Below are positions 50,888 to 60,325 of a stretch of 64,000 bases of DNA, one piece after another. Under the pieces are notes generated by a model. It searched no databases and was not told the DNA's origin. It saw only the letters and a program-made list of their open reading frames with translations. Position 1 is the stretch's first letter. Every line of letters starts with the position of its first letter. The translations under genes and the position numbers were made by a program. Source of the DNA: Streptomyces sp. NBC_00178 (GTDB lineage: Bacteria; Actinomycetota; Actinomycetes; Streptomycetales; Streptomycetaceae); the NCBI RefSeq assembly GCF_036206005.1, contig NZ_CP108143.1, positions 4,617,501 to 4,681,500 of the forward strand, given 5' to 3'.

Positions 50888-51772
50888 GTGCCGACCGCAA
50901 TAGCAGTGACCAGTGCTGATCTGGTGCTACCGCCGACCGATCAGCAGACACCGACAGCGGCCCTGCTGCAGGCTCCCGAGGCCCAGCCCCTCGATCTCGC
51001 GATCGGCGACATGAACCTGCTCCTGGAGCAGCACGGCCACGTGGTCGTGGTCTACCCGACGGGTATCGGCCCCGCCCACGAACGCAGACTCCACGCCATC
51101 CGCTCCGTACTGGAGAGCGACCGCATCGCCCTGCTCAAGACGGACCTGCCACCCCTCGGGGTCGCGGTACTGGTGCGCCAGCTGCGCCAGTTGTCGATCT
51201 GCGACTTCAGTCCCGGGGTGGTGGCGTCGGCCGCCCGGCTGCTCGCCCACTACATCCACGCCGGCGCGGTGCTCAACTCGGTGGCGAGACTCGACAGGGT
51301 CCCCGTGAGCCTCAAGACCCACGCGAAATCCTGGGTCCCCGGATCCCAGTTCGCCGTACTCGCCGGTCCCAGCCCGCAGCTGATCAGGATCGGTCCGGCC
51401 GTCGAACCGCCGGCCGGACCGGAGTTCGCCACCCACCTGCTGGTCGCCAAAGGGCAACTGGGATCGGAATGGGTCCAGCAGACCCTCGCTCCCGCGTGGA
51501 AGGTGCAGGCGGTCCACGAGTGCCCCCTGCCCGCCGTGTCACCGCGCTGGTGGGGCACCGGGAAGATGGTGGAATTCGCCTCCTTCCTGCCCGACATCTC
51601 GGTGATCTACCAGCTGGTCGCCTCCGTACGCCGGGAAAACTGCCACTGGTGCGGAATGGAGCTCATCGGCGACCGCTGCGGCTTCTGTTCCTCCCCGCTC
51701 GCCCCGCCGGAGAACCGAATGCACTCCCCGGGTGTCCTGAACCACGGAGCGCCCGCGCCACCGAACTCCTAG
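50888..51772 (+). CDS. Zinc-ribbon protein at head of Tad locus
   Basis: A 294-aa cytosolic protein of unknown function that opens the Tad operon. GTG 50888 (VPTAIAV) with GGGGAAG upstream is preferred; the frame extends to GTG 50798, but those 30 codons have weak third-position GC bias. Residues about 50-250 form a mixed alpha/beta domain without recognised motifs. Near the C-terminus, CHWCGMEL-(N)-CGFCSSPLAPP is a CxxC/CxxC zinc ribbon. It lies 84 bp before cpaB. It may be a regulator or assembly factor of the pilus; that is inference. Confidence 0.72.
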   Translation: MPTAIAVTSADLVLPPTDQQTPTAALLQAPEAQPLDLAIGDMNLLLEQHGHVVVVYPTGIGPAHERRLHAIRSVLESDRIALLKTDLPPLGVAVLVRQLRQLSICDFSPGVVASAARLLAHYIHAGAVLNSVARLDRVPVSLKTHAKSWVPGSQFAVLAGPSPQLIRIGPAVEPPAGPEFATHLLVAKGQLGSEWVQQTLAPAWKVQAVHECPLPAVSPRWWGTGKMVEFASFLPDISVIYQLVASVRRENCHWCGMELIGDRCGFCSSPLAPPENRMHSPGVLNHGAPAPPNS

Positions 51773-51856
51773 CGCCCGCAGCACGATCCGCAGACACAGC
51801 GCATCTCTTTCCGTCCGCTGCTCCACGCATCCGATCCGAACGAGGTTGTCCGGCCC

Positions 51857-52561
51857 ATGAACTCCCGCCAGCGCCGCGGCGTGATACTCCTGCTCCTGTC
51901 GATCCTGTGCGCCTTCGGCGCCTTCGCCGGCGTGCTCTCGGTGATCAGCGACGTCAACTCGAAGGTCGGGCCGGAGGTCGACGCCTACCGGCTGAAGGCC
52001 GACGTCGCACCGTATACGGCGCTTACGTCACGGCAGTTCGAGAAGGTGTCCATGCCCAAGCGCTGGCTGTCGGACAACGCCGTCACGGACATCGATGAGA
52101 TCGACGGCAAGATAGCCGTGACACAGCTCCGCGAGGGCTCGCTGATGCAGTCCGACATGATGGTCAAGAGTCCCGAGCTGCGGCCCGGTGAGCAGGAGAT
52201 CGCCATCATGATCGATGCGGCGACCGGAGTCGCCGGAAAGATCCGCGCGAATGACAAGGTGAACATCTACGCCACGTTCGCGGGCGAACGGGACGGCGAG
52301 GTGCCCCAGTCCAAGGTGATCGTCTCCAACGCGAAGGTCCTGGACGTCGGCCAGCTGACCGCTCTCGAACCGCGTGACGACAACAGGAACAGGTCATCCG
52401 AGGTCGTGCCGATCACTTTTGCCCTGAACACACTCGACACGCAGCGCGTCGCGTACGCGGAATCCTTCGCCCAGCACGTGCGTCTCGCCCTGATCGCACC
52501 GGGCAGCGACGGCACGATCCGCCCGGGTGACCGCACGTACACGCTCGACAAGGACAAGTGA
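51857..52561 (+). CDS. cpaB: Flp pilus assembly protein CpaB/RcpC
   Basis: A 234-aa single-pass membrane protein (helix about 8-30, RRGVILLLLSILCAFGAFAG) with a SAF domain (about 45-110; APYTALTSRQFEKVSMPKRWL, AVTQLREGSLMQ) and the RcpC/CpaB region (about 110-225; DAATGVAGKIRANDKVNIYATF). In Gram-negatives it helps the secretin; here, with no outer membrane, it may bind wall glycans through the SAF fold. It is followed 7 bp later by the TadZ gene. Confidence 0.87.
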   Translation: MNSRQRRGVILLLLSILCAFGAFAGVLSVISDVNSKVGPEVDAYRLKADVAPYTALTSRQFEKVSMPKRWLSDNAVTDIDEIDGKIAVTQLREGSLMQSDMMVKSPELRPGEQEIAIMIDAATGVAGKIRANDKVNIYATFAGERDGEVPQSKVIVSNAKVLDVGQLTALEPRDDNRNRSSEVVPITFALNTLDTQRVAYAESFAQHVRLALIAPGSDGTIRPGDRTYTLDKDK

Positions 52562-52568
52562 GGATCGA

Positions 52569-53837
52569 ATGACCGCAAGGATCCTCCCTGCCGTCGGTGA
52601 CGCCGACGCGGCAAGGTCCGTGACCACTCTGCTCAGCCAGCTCCCGGACGCCGAGCCGGCGTCTCCGGTCGGCGACTCGACGCAGCTCATCGACACGCTG
52701 GCCAGGCTGGCCGGCGAGTCCATCGAGGAGCTGCCCGAGGTGGTGCTGGTCCATGAGCGGATCGGCCCCGTGCCCGCCTTGGAACTGATCCGGGAGGTAT
52801 CTCTGCGCTTTCCCTCGGTCGGGGTCGTCCTGATCACCGCGGACGCCAGCCAGGGACTCTTCCAGGCCGCCATGGACGCCGGCGCCCGAGGTCTGGTCAC
52901 CCTGCCCCTGAGCTACGAGGAGCTCGCCAACCGGGTCCAGGCGGCCGGACAGTGGTCCACCGGAGTGCGGCGGCACCTGGGCGCCGGTGGCGATGTCTTC
53001 ACCGGCCCCGGCGGCACCGTCGTCACCGTGACCGGCGCCAAGGGCGGTGTCGGTGCCACGGTGACCGCCGTGCAGCTCGCCCTGGCCGCACAGGCGTCGG
53101 GGCAGACCGCCGCGCTCGTCGACCTGGACCTCCAGACGGGAGACATCGCCTCCTACCTCGATGTGCAGTTCCGGCGGTCGATCGTCGACCTGGCCGCCAT
53201 CTCCGACATCTCACCCCGGGTCCTGTCCGATGCGGTGTTCTCCCACGCCACCGGCCTCGCGCTGCTGCTGGCACCCGGTGAGGGCGAACGAGGGGAGGAG
53301 GTCAGCGACCGGTCCGCCCGGCAGATCGTGAGCGCCCTGCGGTCGCGCTACGGGATCGTCGTCATCGACTGCGGGAGTCAGATGAACGGTGCCAACGCCG
53401 CCGCCATCGAGATGGCGGACATCGCGGTCCTCGTGACGACACCCGACGTGGTCGCCGTGCGGGGTGCGAAGCGCATCGTGCGGATGTGGGACCGGCTCCA
53501 GATCCGCAAGGCGGAGGAGACGGTCACGCTCGTCAACCGCTTCAACCGCAACACGGAGATCCAGCCGCCTCTCATCCAGCGGATCACCGGCACGCGGATG
53601 GCGGGCACGGCGGTGCCGGCGAACTTCAAGGAGCTGCAGGGAGCGGTCGATTCGGGGCGGATGCACGAATTGGACGCACGTTCCACGGTGAAACAGGCCC
53701 TGTGGGCCCTGGCAGGGGAGCTCGGACTCCTGAAGGCTCCTCCCGGGACGGAACCGCGCGGCAGCGTGCTGCGCGGCGACAGAGGGTCGATCGGTGGCCG
53801 TCGGCGCAAGGGCGGCTCGGCGGGCGGGGGAGGCTGA
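52569..53837 (+). CDS. tadZ: TadZ/CpaE pilus-localisation ATPase
   Basis: A 422-aa ParA/MinD-superfamily protein that places the Tad machine. An N-terminal receiver-like domain without the full phosphorylation set (about 1-130) precedes the ATPase: deviant Walker A VTGAKGGVGATVTA (about 155-168), DLDLQTGDIASYL and VVIDCGSQMNG. Gly-Ala-Thr in place of Gly-Lys-Thr at the P-loop end is usual for TadZ. ATG 52569 is 8 nt from the CpaB stop. The C-terminal Gly/Arg-rich tail is variable. Confidence 0.9.
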   Translation: MTARILPAVGDADAARSVTTLLSQLPDAEPASPVGDSTQLIDTLARLAGESIEELPEVVLVHERIGPVPALELIREVSLRFPSVGVVLITADASQGLFQAAMDAGARGLVTLPLSYEELANRVQAAGQWSTGVRRHLGAGGDVFTGPGGTVVTVTGAKGGVGATVTAVQLALAAQASGQTAALVDLDLQTGDIASYLDVQFRRSIVDLAAISDISPRVLSDAVFSHATGLALLLAPGEGERGEEVSDRSARQIVSALRSRYGIVVIDCGSQMNGANAAAIEMADIAVLVTTPDVVAVRGAKRIVRMWDRLQIRKAEETVTLVNRFNRNTEIQPPLIQRITGTRMAGTAVPANFKELQGAVDSGRMHELDARSTVKQALWALAGELGLLKAPPGTEPRGSVLRGDRGSIGGRRRKGGSAGGGG

Positions 53838-53842
53838 CAGCG

Positions 53843-54262
53843 ATGCGGACGAGGACCACCGGAGCGCGGGGCACGGTACGGGCACGGCTGAGAGGTGACC
53901 GGGGGCAACTGATCGTCGAATTCACCGGAATGGTGCCGATCATTCTGGTCACCCTGGTCCTGCTCTGGCAGGCGGTACTCGTGGGCTACACCTTCGTGCT
54001 GGCAAGCGGTGCTGCGGACCAAGGAGTGCGCAAGGCGGTGGCCGCCGGCGCCTGGGACCGGCAGAGCCGCTGTCGGGCCGCGGTCCATGAGCGGTTGCCC
54101 GACGCGTGGGAAGGGCCCGCCCGGATCGACGAGTGCGGTACCCAGGGACGCGACATGGTCAAGGTCAGCATCACGCTGAGGGCCCCGGTCCTCTTCCCGG
54201 GATTCGCCAGCCTTCCCATTCCCGTCAAGGCCGAGGCCGGCGCGGCCGCAGAGGGGAAGTGA
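53843..54262 (+). CDS. tadE: TadE-type pseudopilin
   Basis: A 139-aa minor pilin. The prepilin-like motif G-QLIVEF (G/XXXXEF pattern) lies just before a single helix (about 28-55, VPIILVTLVLLWQAVLVGYTF). The C-terminal part is extracytoplasmic with two cysteines (CRAAVHERL, DECGTQ). Cleavage by a prepilin peptidase is expected. It begins 5 bp after the TadZ stop. Confidence 0.82.
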   Translation: MRTRTTGARGTVRARLRGDRGQLIVEFTGMVPIILVTLVLLWQAVLVGYTFVLASGAADQGVRKAVAAGAWDRQSRCRAAVHERLPDAWEGPARIDECGTQGRDMVKVSITLRAPVLFPGFASLPIPVKAEAGAAAEGK

Positions 54263-54268
54263 CCTGTC

Positions 54269-54649
54269 ATGGCATGGATACGGGCGTCCCGGACGGCCCC
54301 CGGCCGGGACCGGGGCTCGACAGCCATCGAATACCTCGGTTTCCTTCCGGTCCTCATCATCATCGGACTGGCGGGCATCCAGCTGGGACTGATCGCCTAC
54401 ACCGCGCAGCAGGCAGGCACGGGCGCGAGAGCGGCGGCGCGTACGGCGTCGCAGGCCGGCACCTACGGGTCGTACGAGCGGGTCGGCAAGGAATCCATGA
54501 CCGGCTGGGTGGCGGACAGGGCCGTCGTCTCTTCGCCGACGGGAGGCGACACGGTGACGGTGAAGGTCACGGTCGGCATCCCGGACGTGCTCCTGGGTCT
54601 GCTGGGCGACCGGACCGTAGAGAAGTCCGCCACCATGCCGCGCGACTGA
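54269..54649 (+). CDS. Second TadE-type pseudopilin
   Basis: A 126-aa protein with DRGSTAIEYLGFLPVLIII: the G/XXXXEYLG motif and one helix (about 18-45). A soluble Gly/Thr-rich C-terminus (about 50-126) ends VEKSATMPRD and lacks cysteines, unlike the first TadE. ATG 54269 lies 6 bp after the previous stop. The motif is closer to the Flp pilin than to the first TadE. Confidence 0.82.
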   Translation: MAWIRASRTAPGRDRGSTAIEYLGFLPVLIIIGLAGIQLGLIAYTAQQAGTGARAAARTASQAGTYGSYERVGKESMTGWVADRAVVSSPTGGDTVTVKVTVGIPDVLLGLLGDRTVEKSATMPRD

Positions 54650-54679
54650 GCGCGGCCCTTCATCCGAGGAGTACCACCC

Positions 54680-56017
54680 ATGAGTCTGCGGGCACGCATC
54701 ACCGCCCCCGAGGAGCGCGGAGGGGGACGGGAGGACGGCCACCTGGTCGCCACCTACCGCGCGAAACTCCTCGAGGAGATAGACCTCGCGGAGATGTCCT
54801 CGCTGGCCGCAGCCGACCGGCGCGCCCGGTTGGAACGGGTCCTGGGCCACATCATCAGCCGGGAAGGGCCCGTCCTCTCCACGATCGAGCGCTCCCAGCT
54901 CATCCGCCGGGTGGTGGACGAGGCACTGGGGCTCGGCGTGCTCGAACCCCTTCTGGAGGATGCCTCCATCACCGAGATCATGGTCAACGGGCCGGACCAG
55001 ATCTTCGTGGAGCGAGCGGGCAGGGTCGAGCAGCTGCCGATGCGTTTCGCCAGCCACGAGCAGCTCATGCAGACGATCGAGCGGATCGTCTCCACCGTCA
55101 ACCGGCGTGTGGACGAAGCCAATCCGATGGTCGATGCCCGGCTTCCGAGCGGGGAGCGTGTCAACGTGATCATCCCGCCGCTCTCGCTGACGGGCGCCAC
55201 CCTCACTATCCGTCGATTCCCGAGGTCCTTCTCGCTCCGGGAGATGATCGGTTTCGGTTCTCTGGACGAGCAGATGCTGCTCCTGCTGGCCGGGCTCGTC
55301 CAGGCGAAGTTGAACGTGATCGTGTCCGGGGCGACGGGTACGGGCAAGACCACCTTGCTCAACGCGCTCTCCGGGCTCATTCCGGACGGCGAGCGCATCG
55401 TGACCATCGAGGACTCGGCCGAACTCCAGCTTCAGCAGAACCATGTGATCCGGCTCGAGACCCGTCCGGCGAACGTGGAGGGAAAGGGCCAGGTCACCAT
55501 CAGGGACCTGGTCCGGAACTCGCTGCGTATGCGCCCCGACCGCATCGTCGTCGGTGAGGTCCGTGGAGGCGAATCGCTCGACATGCTCCAGGCGATGTCG
55601 ACCGGTCACGACGGATCGCTGGCGACCGTCCACGCCAACAGCGCGGAGGACGCGCTGATGCGTCTGCAGACCCTCGCCTCGATGTCGGAGATCAAGATCC
55701 CCTTCGAAGCCCTCCATGATCAGATCAACAGCGCGGTCGACGTCATCGTCCAGCTCACCCGGCACGCCGACGGCACCAGGAAGATCACCGAGATCGCGGT
55801 GCTCGACTCGCACGGCAGGGACCCCTACAAGATCGTCACCGTGGCCCGCTTCTCCGCACGCCCGATGGACACCGACGGAGTGATCCACGGCGAGTTCCAG
55901 GCGCTTCCGCTCCCACGGCGCATCGCTGACCGGCTCTACATGGCCGGACAGCCGATCCCCCAGGCCTTCGGCGTCGCCCCCTCAGACGAGTATCTCGCCA
56001 CCCGAGAGGCCAGATAG
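54680..56017 (+). CDS. tadA: Tad pilus ATPase TadA/CpaF
   Basis: Hexameric secretion ATPase powering pilus assembly; 445 aa. The N-terminal helical domain (about 20-170) includes DASITEIMVNGPDQIFVERAG; the ATPase domain has Walker A SGATGTGKTTLLN (about 214-226), the Asp box IVTIEDSAELQL, and Walker B with RPDRIVVGEVRGGE, followed by the His box TGHDGSLATVHAN. All conserved. ATG 54680 follows GAGGAG. It has the compact length of actinobacterial CpaF proteins. Confidence 0.95.
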   Translation: MSLRARITAPEERGGGREDGHLVATYRAKLLEEIDLAEMSSLAAADRRARLERVLGHIISREGPVLSTIERSQLIRRVVDEALGLGVLEPLLEDASITEIMVNGPDQIFVERAGRVEQLPMRFASHEQLMQTIERIVSTVNRRVDEANPMVDARLPSGERVNVIIPPLSLTGATLTIRRFPRSFSLREMIGFGSLDEQMLLLLAGLVQAKLNVIVSGATGTGKTTLLNALSGLIPDGERIVTIEDSAELQLQQNHVIRLETRPANVEGKGQVTIRDLVRNSLRMRPDRIVVGEVRGGESLDMLQAMSTGHDGSLATVHANSAEDALMRLQTLASMSEIKIPFEALHDQINSAVDVIVQLTRHADGTRKITEIAVLDSHGRDPYKIVTVARFSARPMDTDGVIHGEFQALPLPRRIADRLYMAGQPIPQAFGVAPSDEYLATREAR

Positions 56018-56027
56018 GTACCCCGAC

Positions 56028-56963
56028 ATGGACAACCTCGTACCACTCACCATCGGTGTCACGTTGCTGTGCTGTGTCATGGGAGTCATGGGGCAGCACG
56101 CCTACAGTTCGGGCAAGGCCCAGCGCGAGGCGCTCGTGGACCGGCTTTCCTCGACCGGGCAGATCGACCTCGGACCTCAGCGCCGGTTCCGAGGGCTCGA
56201 CCGCCGGCTGCGCAGGACGGGACTCGGCAAGAGGATCGAGCTGAAGCTGGCCGCCACCGGACTCGACATCACACCGGGCGAGTACTTCTTCTACGTCCTG
56301 TGCTGCATCGCCGGTGTGTGGCTCATCGCCGCCTCCGTCCTGGCCTCGTTCTTCGGGCCACTGGCCGCGCTCGCCGGTGTCTGGAGTGCCAACACCTTCC
56401 TCAACTGGCATCGCACCAAGCGCACCGAAGCCTTCATCGGTCAGCTGCCGGAGATCTCACGCGTGCTGGCCAACGCGACCCAGGCCGGACTGTCCCTGCG
56501 CACGTCCATCGCCATGGCTGCGGACGAGCTGGAGGCACCCGCGGGCGCGGAACTGAGGGTCGTCGCCGACCAGCTTGCCGTCGGCCGCACCCTCGACGAC
56601 GCACTCGACGAACTCGCCGAGCGTCTGCCCTCACGTGAGCTGGTCGTCCTCGTCTCGACCCTGATCCTCTCCAACCGGGCAGGCGGTCAGGTGGTCTCCT
56701 CCCTGCGCAACCTCACCGTCACGCTGGAGGAACGCAAGGAGACCCGGCGAGAGGTCCGCACCCAGCTCTCGCAGGTCAACACCACGGCCTACGCAGTCCC
56801 GGCCATCGGCATCGGCGCGATGCTGCTGGTGAACTCGATTCTGCCCGGAGCGCTCGACCGGATGACCGGGTCCGTCGCGGGCCAGATCGCGGTGATCGTG
56901 TCCCTGGGTCTGTACGCGCTCGGTTTCGTCGCCATCCGTCGCATTTCCAAGATCGATATCTGA
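56028..56963 (+). CDS. tadB: Tad platform protein TadB
   Basis: Inner-membrane platform subunit, 311 aa. Two hydrophobic segments near 80-125, a T2SSF domain (about 140-265; LPEISRVLANATQAGLSLRTSIA and SRELVVLVSTLILSNRAGGQ), and two C-terminal helices (about 265-310). It pairs with TadC and sits on TadA. ATG 56028 lies 10 bp after the TadA stop, and the next gene follows after 13 bp. Confidence 0.92.
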   Translation: MDNLVPLTIGVTLLCCVMGVMGQHAYSSGKAQREALVDRLSSTGQIDLGPQRRFRGLDRRLRRTGLGKRIELKLAATGLDITPGEYFFYVLCCIAGVWLIAASVLASFFGPLAALAGVWSANTFLNWHRTKRTEAFIGQLPEISRVLANATQAGLSLRTSIAMAADELEAPAGAELRVVADQLAVGRTLDDALDELAERLPSRELVVLVSTLILSNRAGGQVVSSLRNLTVTLEERKETRREVRTQLSQVNTTAYAVPAIGIGAMLLVNSILPGALDRMTGSVAGQIAVIVSLGLYALGFVAIRRISKIDI

Positions 56964-56976
56964 GGAGGGGGCGGAC

Positions 56977-57864
56977 ATGGAACTGCTGCTCGCACTCGCC
57001 GTGGGCCTCAGCGTGCTGGGGATCTTCAAGGGCATACGGATGTACCGAGCCGAGGCCACACTTCCCGGCGATCTGGCCCTGGCGCTGGAGGTGGGATCCA
57101 CCCGCACCACCGCGGTGGGCTCCGGCATCGACCGGCTCGGTATGCGCTGGGCACCTCTGGTGCTGCGTCTCATGGGGCCCAAGAACGTCAACGAGAAGCG
57201 CCGCAAGATCGACATGGCGGGCAATCCCGGCGGCCTGACCATCGACAGGTACGCCGCCCGCCGTGCCGTCTACAGCGCCCTCGGCGGCTTCGCGGCGTTC
57301 GCGATGCTGAGCAGCGGCAAGATCTTCATGGCCCTTTTCATGGTCGCCTTCGGCCTGTTCTGGGGCGAGGTCGGCATCTGGGCAGCGGTGCGCAAACGGC
57401 GGGACGACATCGACCGTACGCTCCCCGACTTCCTCGACGTGCTCGCCGTCGTCGTATCCGCCGGCCTCGGGTTCCGGCAGGCTCTCGACCGGGTGGCCGA
57501 GAAGTACCAGGGCCCTTGGTCCGACGAGTTGCGCATCACCCTGCGCCAGATGGACATGGGCGTGAGCCGACGGCAGGCCTTCGACGAGCTGCGCAAGCGC
57601 AATGACTCCGAGCAGGTCGCCATGTTCGTCACCGCGCTGCAGCAGGGAGAGGAACTCGGCGCGCCGATCGTCGACACCCTCATCGCCATCGCCAACGACA
57701 TGCGGCGCACCGACGCGCAGAACGCACGACGCAAGGCGGCCAAGGCCGTTCCCAAGGCCACACTTATGGTCACCACCTTCATGATCCCCGCAACCATGAT
57801 CCTCATGGGTGCCGCCATGCTGCTCGGGTCCGACACCGATCTCGGATCCCTCACGGGGGAGTGA
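56977..57864 (+). CDS. tadC: Tad platform protein TadC
   Basis: Second platform protein, 295 aa, with a leading helix, a central pair of helices (about 90-130) and a T2SSF domain (about 145-270; LPDFLDVLAVVVSAGLGFRQALDRV and FVTALQQGEELGAPIVDTL). The C-terminal helix ends ILMGAAMLLGSDTDLGSL. GAGGAGGGGG precedes ATG 56977. Together with TadB it forms the platform; the pair is expected in every Tad system. Confidence 0.92.
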   Translation: MELLLALAVGLSVLGIFKGIRMYRAEATLPGDLALALEVGSTRTTAVGSGIDRLGMRWAPLVLRLMGPKNVNEKRRKIDMAGNPGGLTIDRYAARRAVYSALGGFAAFAMLSSGKIFMALFMVAFGLFWGEVGIWAAVRKRRDDIDRTLPDFLDVLAVVVSAGLGFRQALDRVAEKYQGPWSDELRITLRQMDMGVSRRQAFDELRKRNDSEQVAMFVTALQQGEELGAPIVDTLIAIANDMRRTDAQNARRKAAKAVPKATLMVTTFMIPATMILMGAAMLLGSDTDLGSLTGE

Positions 57865-57874
57865 GCGGCCGCCG

Positions 57875-59185
57875 ATGACGATCTTCCTGCAGCGGGGCCG
57901 TTTCGAGGAGTCCTCGAACGCCACCCTGTCCGCTCCGGCAGGACCGGCGCCCACGGTCTCCATCCAGGTCAACGCGTTGTCGGCTCTTGCCCGCCAGGTG
58001 TTTCTCTTCCGGCTCGCCACGATCGCCATCGGCACACCACAGGCACTCGACAACAGTGCCCCCGGGCTGGCCGGATGGCTGGTCGCCTCGGCGGTGCTCG
58101 TGACGATCGTCGGTTCGTACGCCCTGTACCGGGACTGGGAACGCTTCGGGCCGCTCCTCGTGCGACACCCGCTGCTGCTCGGCGCGGACACGCTCTTCGG
58201 TGCCCTGCTCCTCTTCACCGCGACCCCGGAGTCGACTCTCGGATACGCGGTCGTCTGCACCCCACTGCTGGCGGGACTGCTCTACGGCTGGCGTGCAGCG
58301 GGCGTGTTCGCCGTGCTGCAGGGGCTGATCCTCGCCGCAGCCTACGGCGCCGAGGGCAGGCTCCAGACGGGGCTTTCCAGCGCTCTCCTGCTGCCCGGCT
58401 TCTGCGTTCTCGCCGGTGCGGTGGGCGTGGCCCTGCGCAACCTGATGCTCAGGGTCGGCTCGGCGAGCCACGCGCTGACCGAAACCCGAGCGAGGCTCGC
58501 GGTCAGCGTCGCCGTGGAGGAGGAGCGCGCCCGACTGGCGCGCGACATGCACGACTCCGTGGCCAAGACCCTCCACGGCCTGGCTCTGGCGGCCGACGGT
58601 CTGGCCCACTCCGCCGACCGGACGGATCCGCTCACGGTCAAGCACCAGGCCGAACTGGTGGCGCGCTCCGCGCGTCGGGCCGCCGCCGAGTCCCGCGAGC
58701 TCCTGTCCGATCTGCGTCGGGAGTCAGGCCTCGACGGAGGGGTCGACATCATCACGGAACTACAAGCGCGTGCAGCCGATTTCATGCGTCGCAACGGGAC
58801 CAGCACCGTATTCCGAACCCTTGGGGACACCCCGGTGCCCCCGGTCCCCCAGGTGGTCGCCCGGCAACTGCTCACCGTCGCGTCCGAGGCGATGGAGAAC
58901 GCCCGCCGGCACGCCCACCCCACTTACCTCGTGGTGCTCGCAGGCATCAAGGGCGACGTCCTGCGAGTGAGTGTGTACGACGACGGCGAAGGGCTGCCCG
59001 CCGGCACCACGCTCGACGACCTGAAGCGCGCCGGACACTTCGGGCTCGTGGGCATGGTCGAGAGGGCGGCCTCGATCGGCGCCCGCATCCGCATCGGAAA
59101 GGGCCGGGCGGCCAAGGGGACCGAGGTGCGGCTGGAACTGCCGACGGCTGCACTCCACTCCGGCTTCGAGCCCCAGCTGAACTGA
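57875..59185 (+). CDS. Sensor histidine kinase embedded in Tad locus
   Basis: A 436-aa NarL-group histidine kinase. Five to six transmembrane helices occupy about 38-195 without a large extracytoplasmic loop, so it probably senses a membrane or intracellular signal. The HisKA_3 box is RLARDMHDSVAKTLHGLA (His about 226), and the HATPase motifs YDDGEGLPAGT and GHFGLVGMVERA are intact. ATG 57875 follows TadC by 10 bp. Its partner response regulator is the next gene. The context implies that it controls pilus genes. Confidence 0.88.
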   Translation: MTIFLQRGRFEESSNATLSAPAGPAPTVSIQVNALSALARQVFLFRLATIAIGTPQALDNSAPGLAGWLVASAVLVTIVGSYALYRDWERFGPLLVRHPLLLGADTLFGALLLFTATPESTLGYAVVCTPLLAGLLYGWRAAGVFAVLQGLILAAAYGAEGRLQTGLSSALLLPGFCVLAGAVGVALRNLMLRVGSASHALTETRARLAVSVAVEEERARLARDMHDSVAKTLHGLALAADGLAHSADRTDPLTVKHQAELVARSARRAAAESRELLSDLRRESGLDGGVDIITELQARAADFMRRNGTSTVFRTLGDTPVPPVPQVVARQLLTVASEAMENARRHAHPTYLVVLAGIKGDVLRVSVYDDGEGLPAGTTLDDLKRAGHFGLVGMVERAASIGARIRIGKGRAAKGTEVRLELPTAALHSGFEPQLN

Positions 59186-59245
59186 ATCGAAACCCGCGAG
59201 AACGCGTTACGCCAACCACCCCACCACACGAGAGGAGGTCGCAGA

Positions 59246-60325
59246 ATGCCGGACGACATCTCACGCGCTTGGGGAAAGAGCTGGTCGGCGCGGAACCACG
59301 CCTCCCAGCACACGTCTGCGCACAGCAGCCCCGACAGCACGGAACACCCAGCCCCCGGATTCCCGGCTCCCCGTCACCCCACAACACCCGACGAACTCCC
59401 CCCATTTCCCAGCAGTTCGGAGACTCCCTCCGCCGGCCCGCTGCGCGTCGTGGTCGCGGACGACAACCCGGTGGTCAGGGCAGGTCTCGGAGTGCTGCTC
59501 AGCGGTCGTGCGGACATCCAGGTCGTCGCCGAGGCCACGGACGGCCGCGAGGCATACGAGGCGGCAGTGCGGCACCGGCCGGACGTGGTCCTCCTCGATG
59601 TCCGGATGCCCGGTGTGGACGGCATATCCGCCCTGCCTCACCTGGTGCGGATTGCACCCGTGATGATGCTGACCTACAGCCGCGAGAGTGACATCGTGCA
59701 CGAGGCCCTGCGCCTGGGCGCCGGGGGATATCTGGTCCACGGAGAGTTCACGGCCGACCAGTTGGTGCAGGCCGTACGCGACACGAGAGGCGGACGTGCC
59801 CACTTCACCGCCACCGCCGCGAACGCCCTCCTCGCCCATATGCGCCAAGGGCCCGCCCCAGGGACGACGCAGCTGCCCGACGGCCTGGGCGGTGCTCTGG
59901 CAGGCGGCCCTCCGTACGTGGCTCCCGGCCATCCGTCCCCTGCGGAGCAGAGCGGGCGGAGCGGACCTGTGGACCCGGGGCCGGCCGGGCCGGGGTACGG
60001 CCTGCATCCAGAAAACCTTTCGCATCTGCAACCTGTTGTGGGACAGTCGTCGTCAGATGGAGTACAGGAGCGACAGGTGGGTCCCAACAGGGCCCAATAC
60101 CAGTTGAGTTCGAGGGAGGCGGAGGTCATGGAACTGATTGCGTCGGGCATGAGCAACCACCAGATCGCCGCGACCTGCTTCATCAGTGAGAAGACGGTCA
60201 AGAACCACATCAACAGGATCTTCACCAAGCTGCACAGCAGCAGCCGCAGCGAGGCGATCGCCCGCTGGCTCGGCACGGCACCGGGATCGGGACCTGCGAC
60301 GAGGGGGGCGGGCCGTCATGGCTGA
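59246..60325 (+). CDS. LuxR/NarL-type response regulator
   Basis: A 359-aa regulator, longer than the usual 210-220 aa. A Pro/Ser-rich N-terminal extension of about 65 residues precedes a receiver domain (VVVADDNPVVRAGL; phospho-Asp118 in VVLLDVRMPG). A roughly 80-residue linker rich in Gly and Pro leads to the C-terminal HTH (LSSREAEVMELIASGMSNHQ and SEKTVKNHINRIF). AGAGGAGG precedes ATG 59246. It is the cognate partner of the kinase just upstream and could bind the repeats at 50557-50591. Confidence 0.88.
   Translation: MPDDISRAWGKSWSARNHASQHTSAHSSPDSTEHPAPGFPAPRHPTTPDELPPFPSSSETPSAGPLRVVVADDNPVVRAGLGVLLSGRADIQVVAEATDGREAYEAAVRHRPDVVLLDVRMPGVDGISALPHLVRIAPVMMLTYSRESDIVHEALRLGAGGYLVHGEFTADQLVQAVRDTRGGRAHFTATAANALLAHMRQGPAPGTTQLPDGLGGALAGGPPYVAPGHPSPAEQSGRSGPVDPGPAGPGYGLHPENLSHLQPVVGQSSSDGVQERQVGPNRAQYQLSSREAEVMELIASGMSNHQIAATCFISEKTVKNHINRIFTKLHSSSRSEAIARWLGTAPGSGPATRGAGRHG

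Noticed and set aside
50682..50903. A possible 73-aa gene in the Tad promoter region
   Set aside because: No ribosome-binding site, poor third-position GC bias, and it overlaps the start of the better-supported zinc-ribbon gene.
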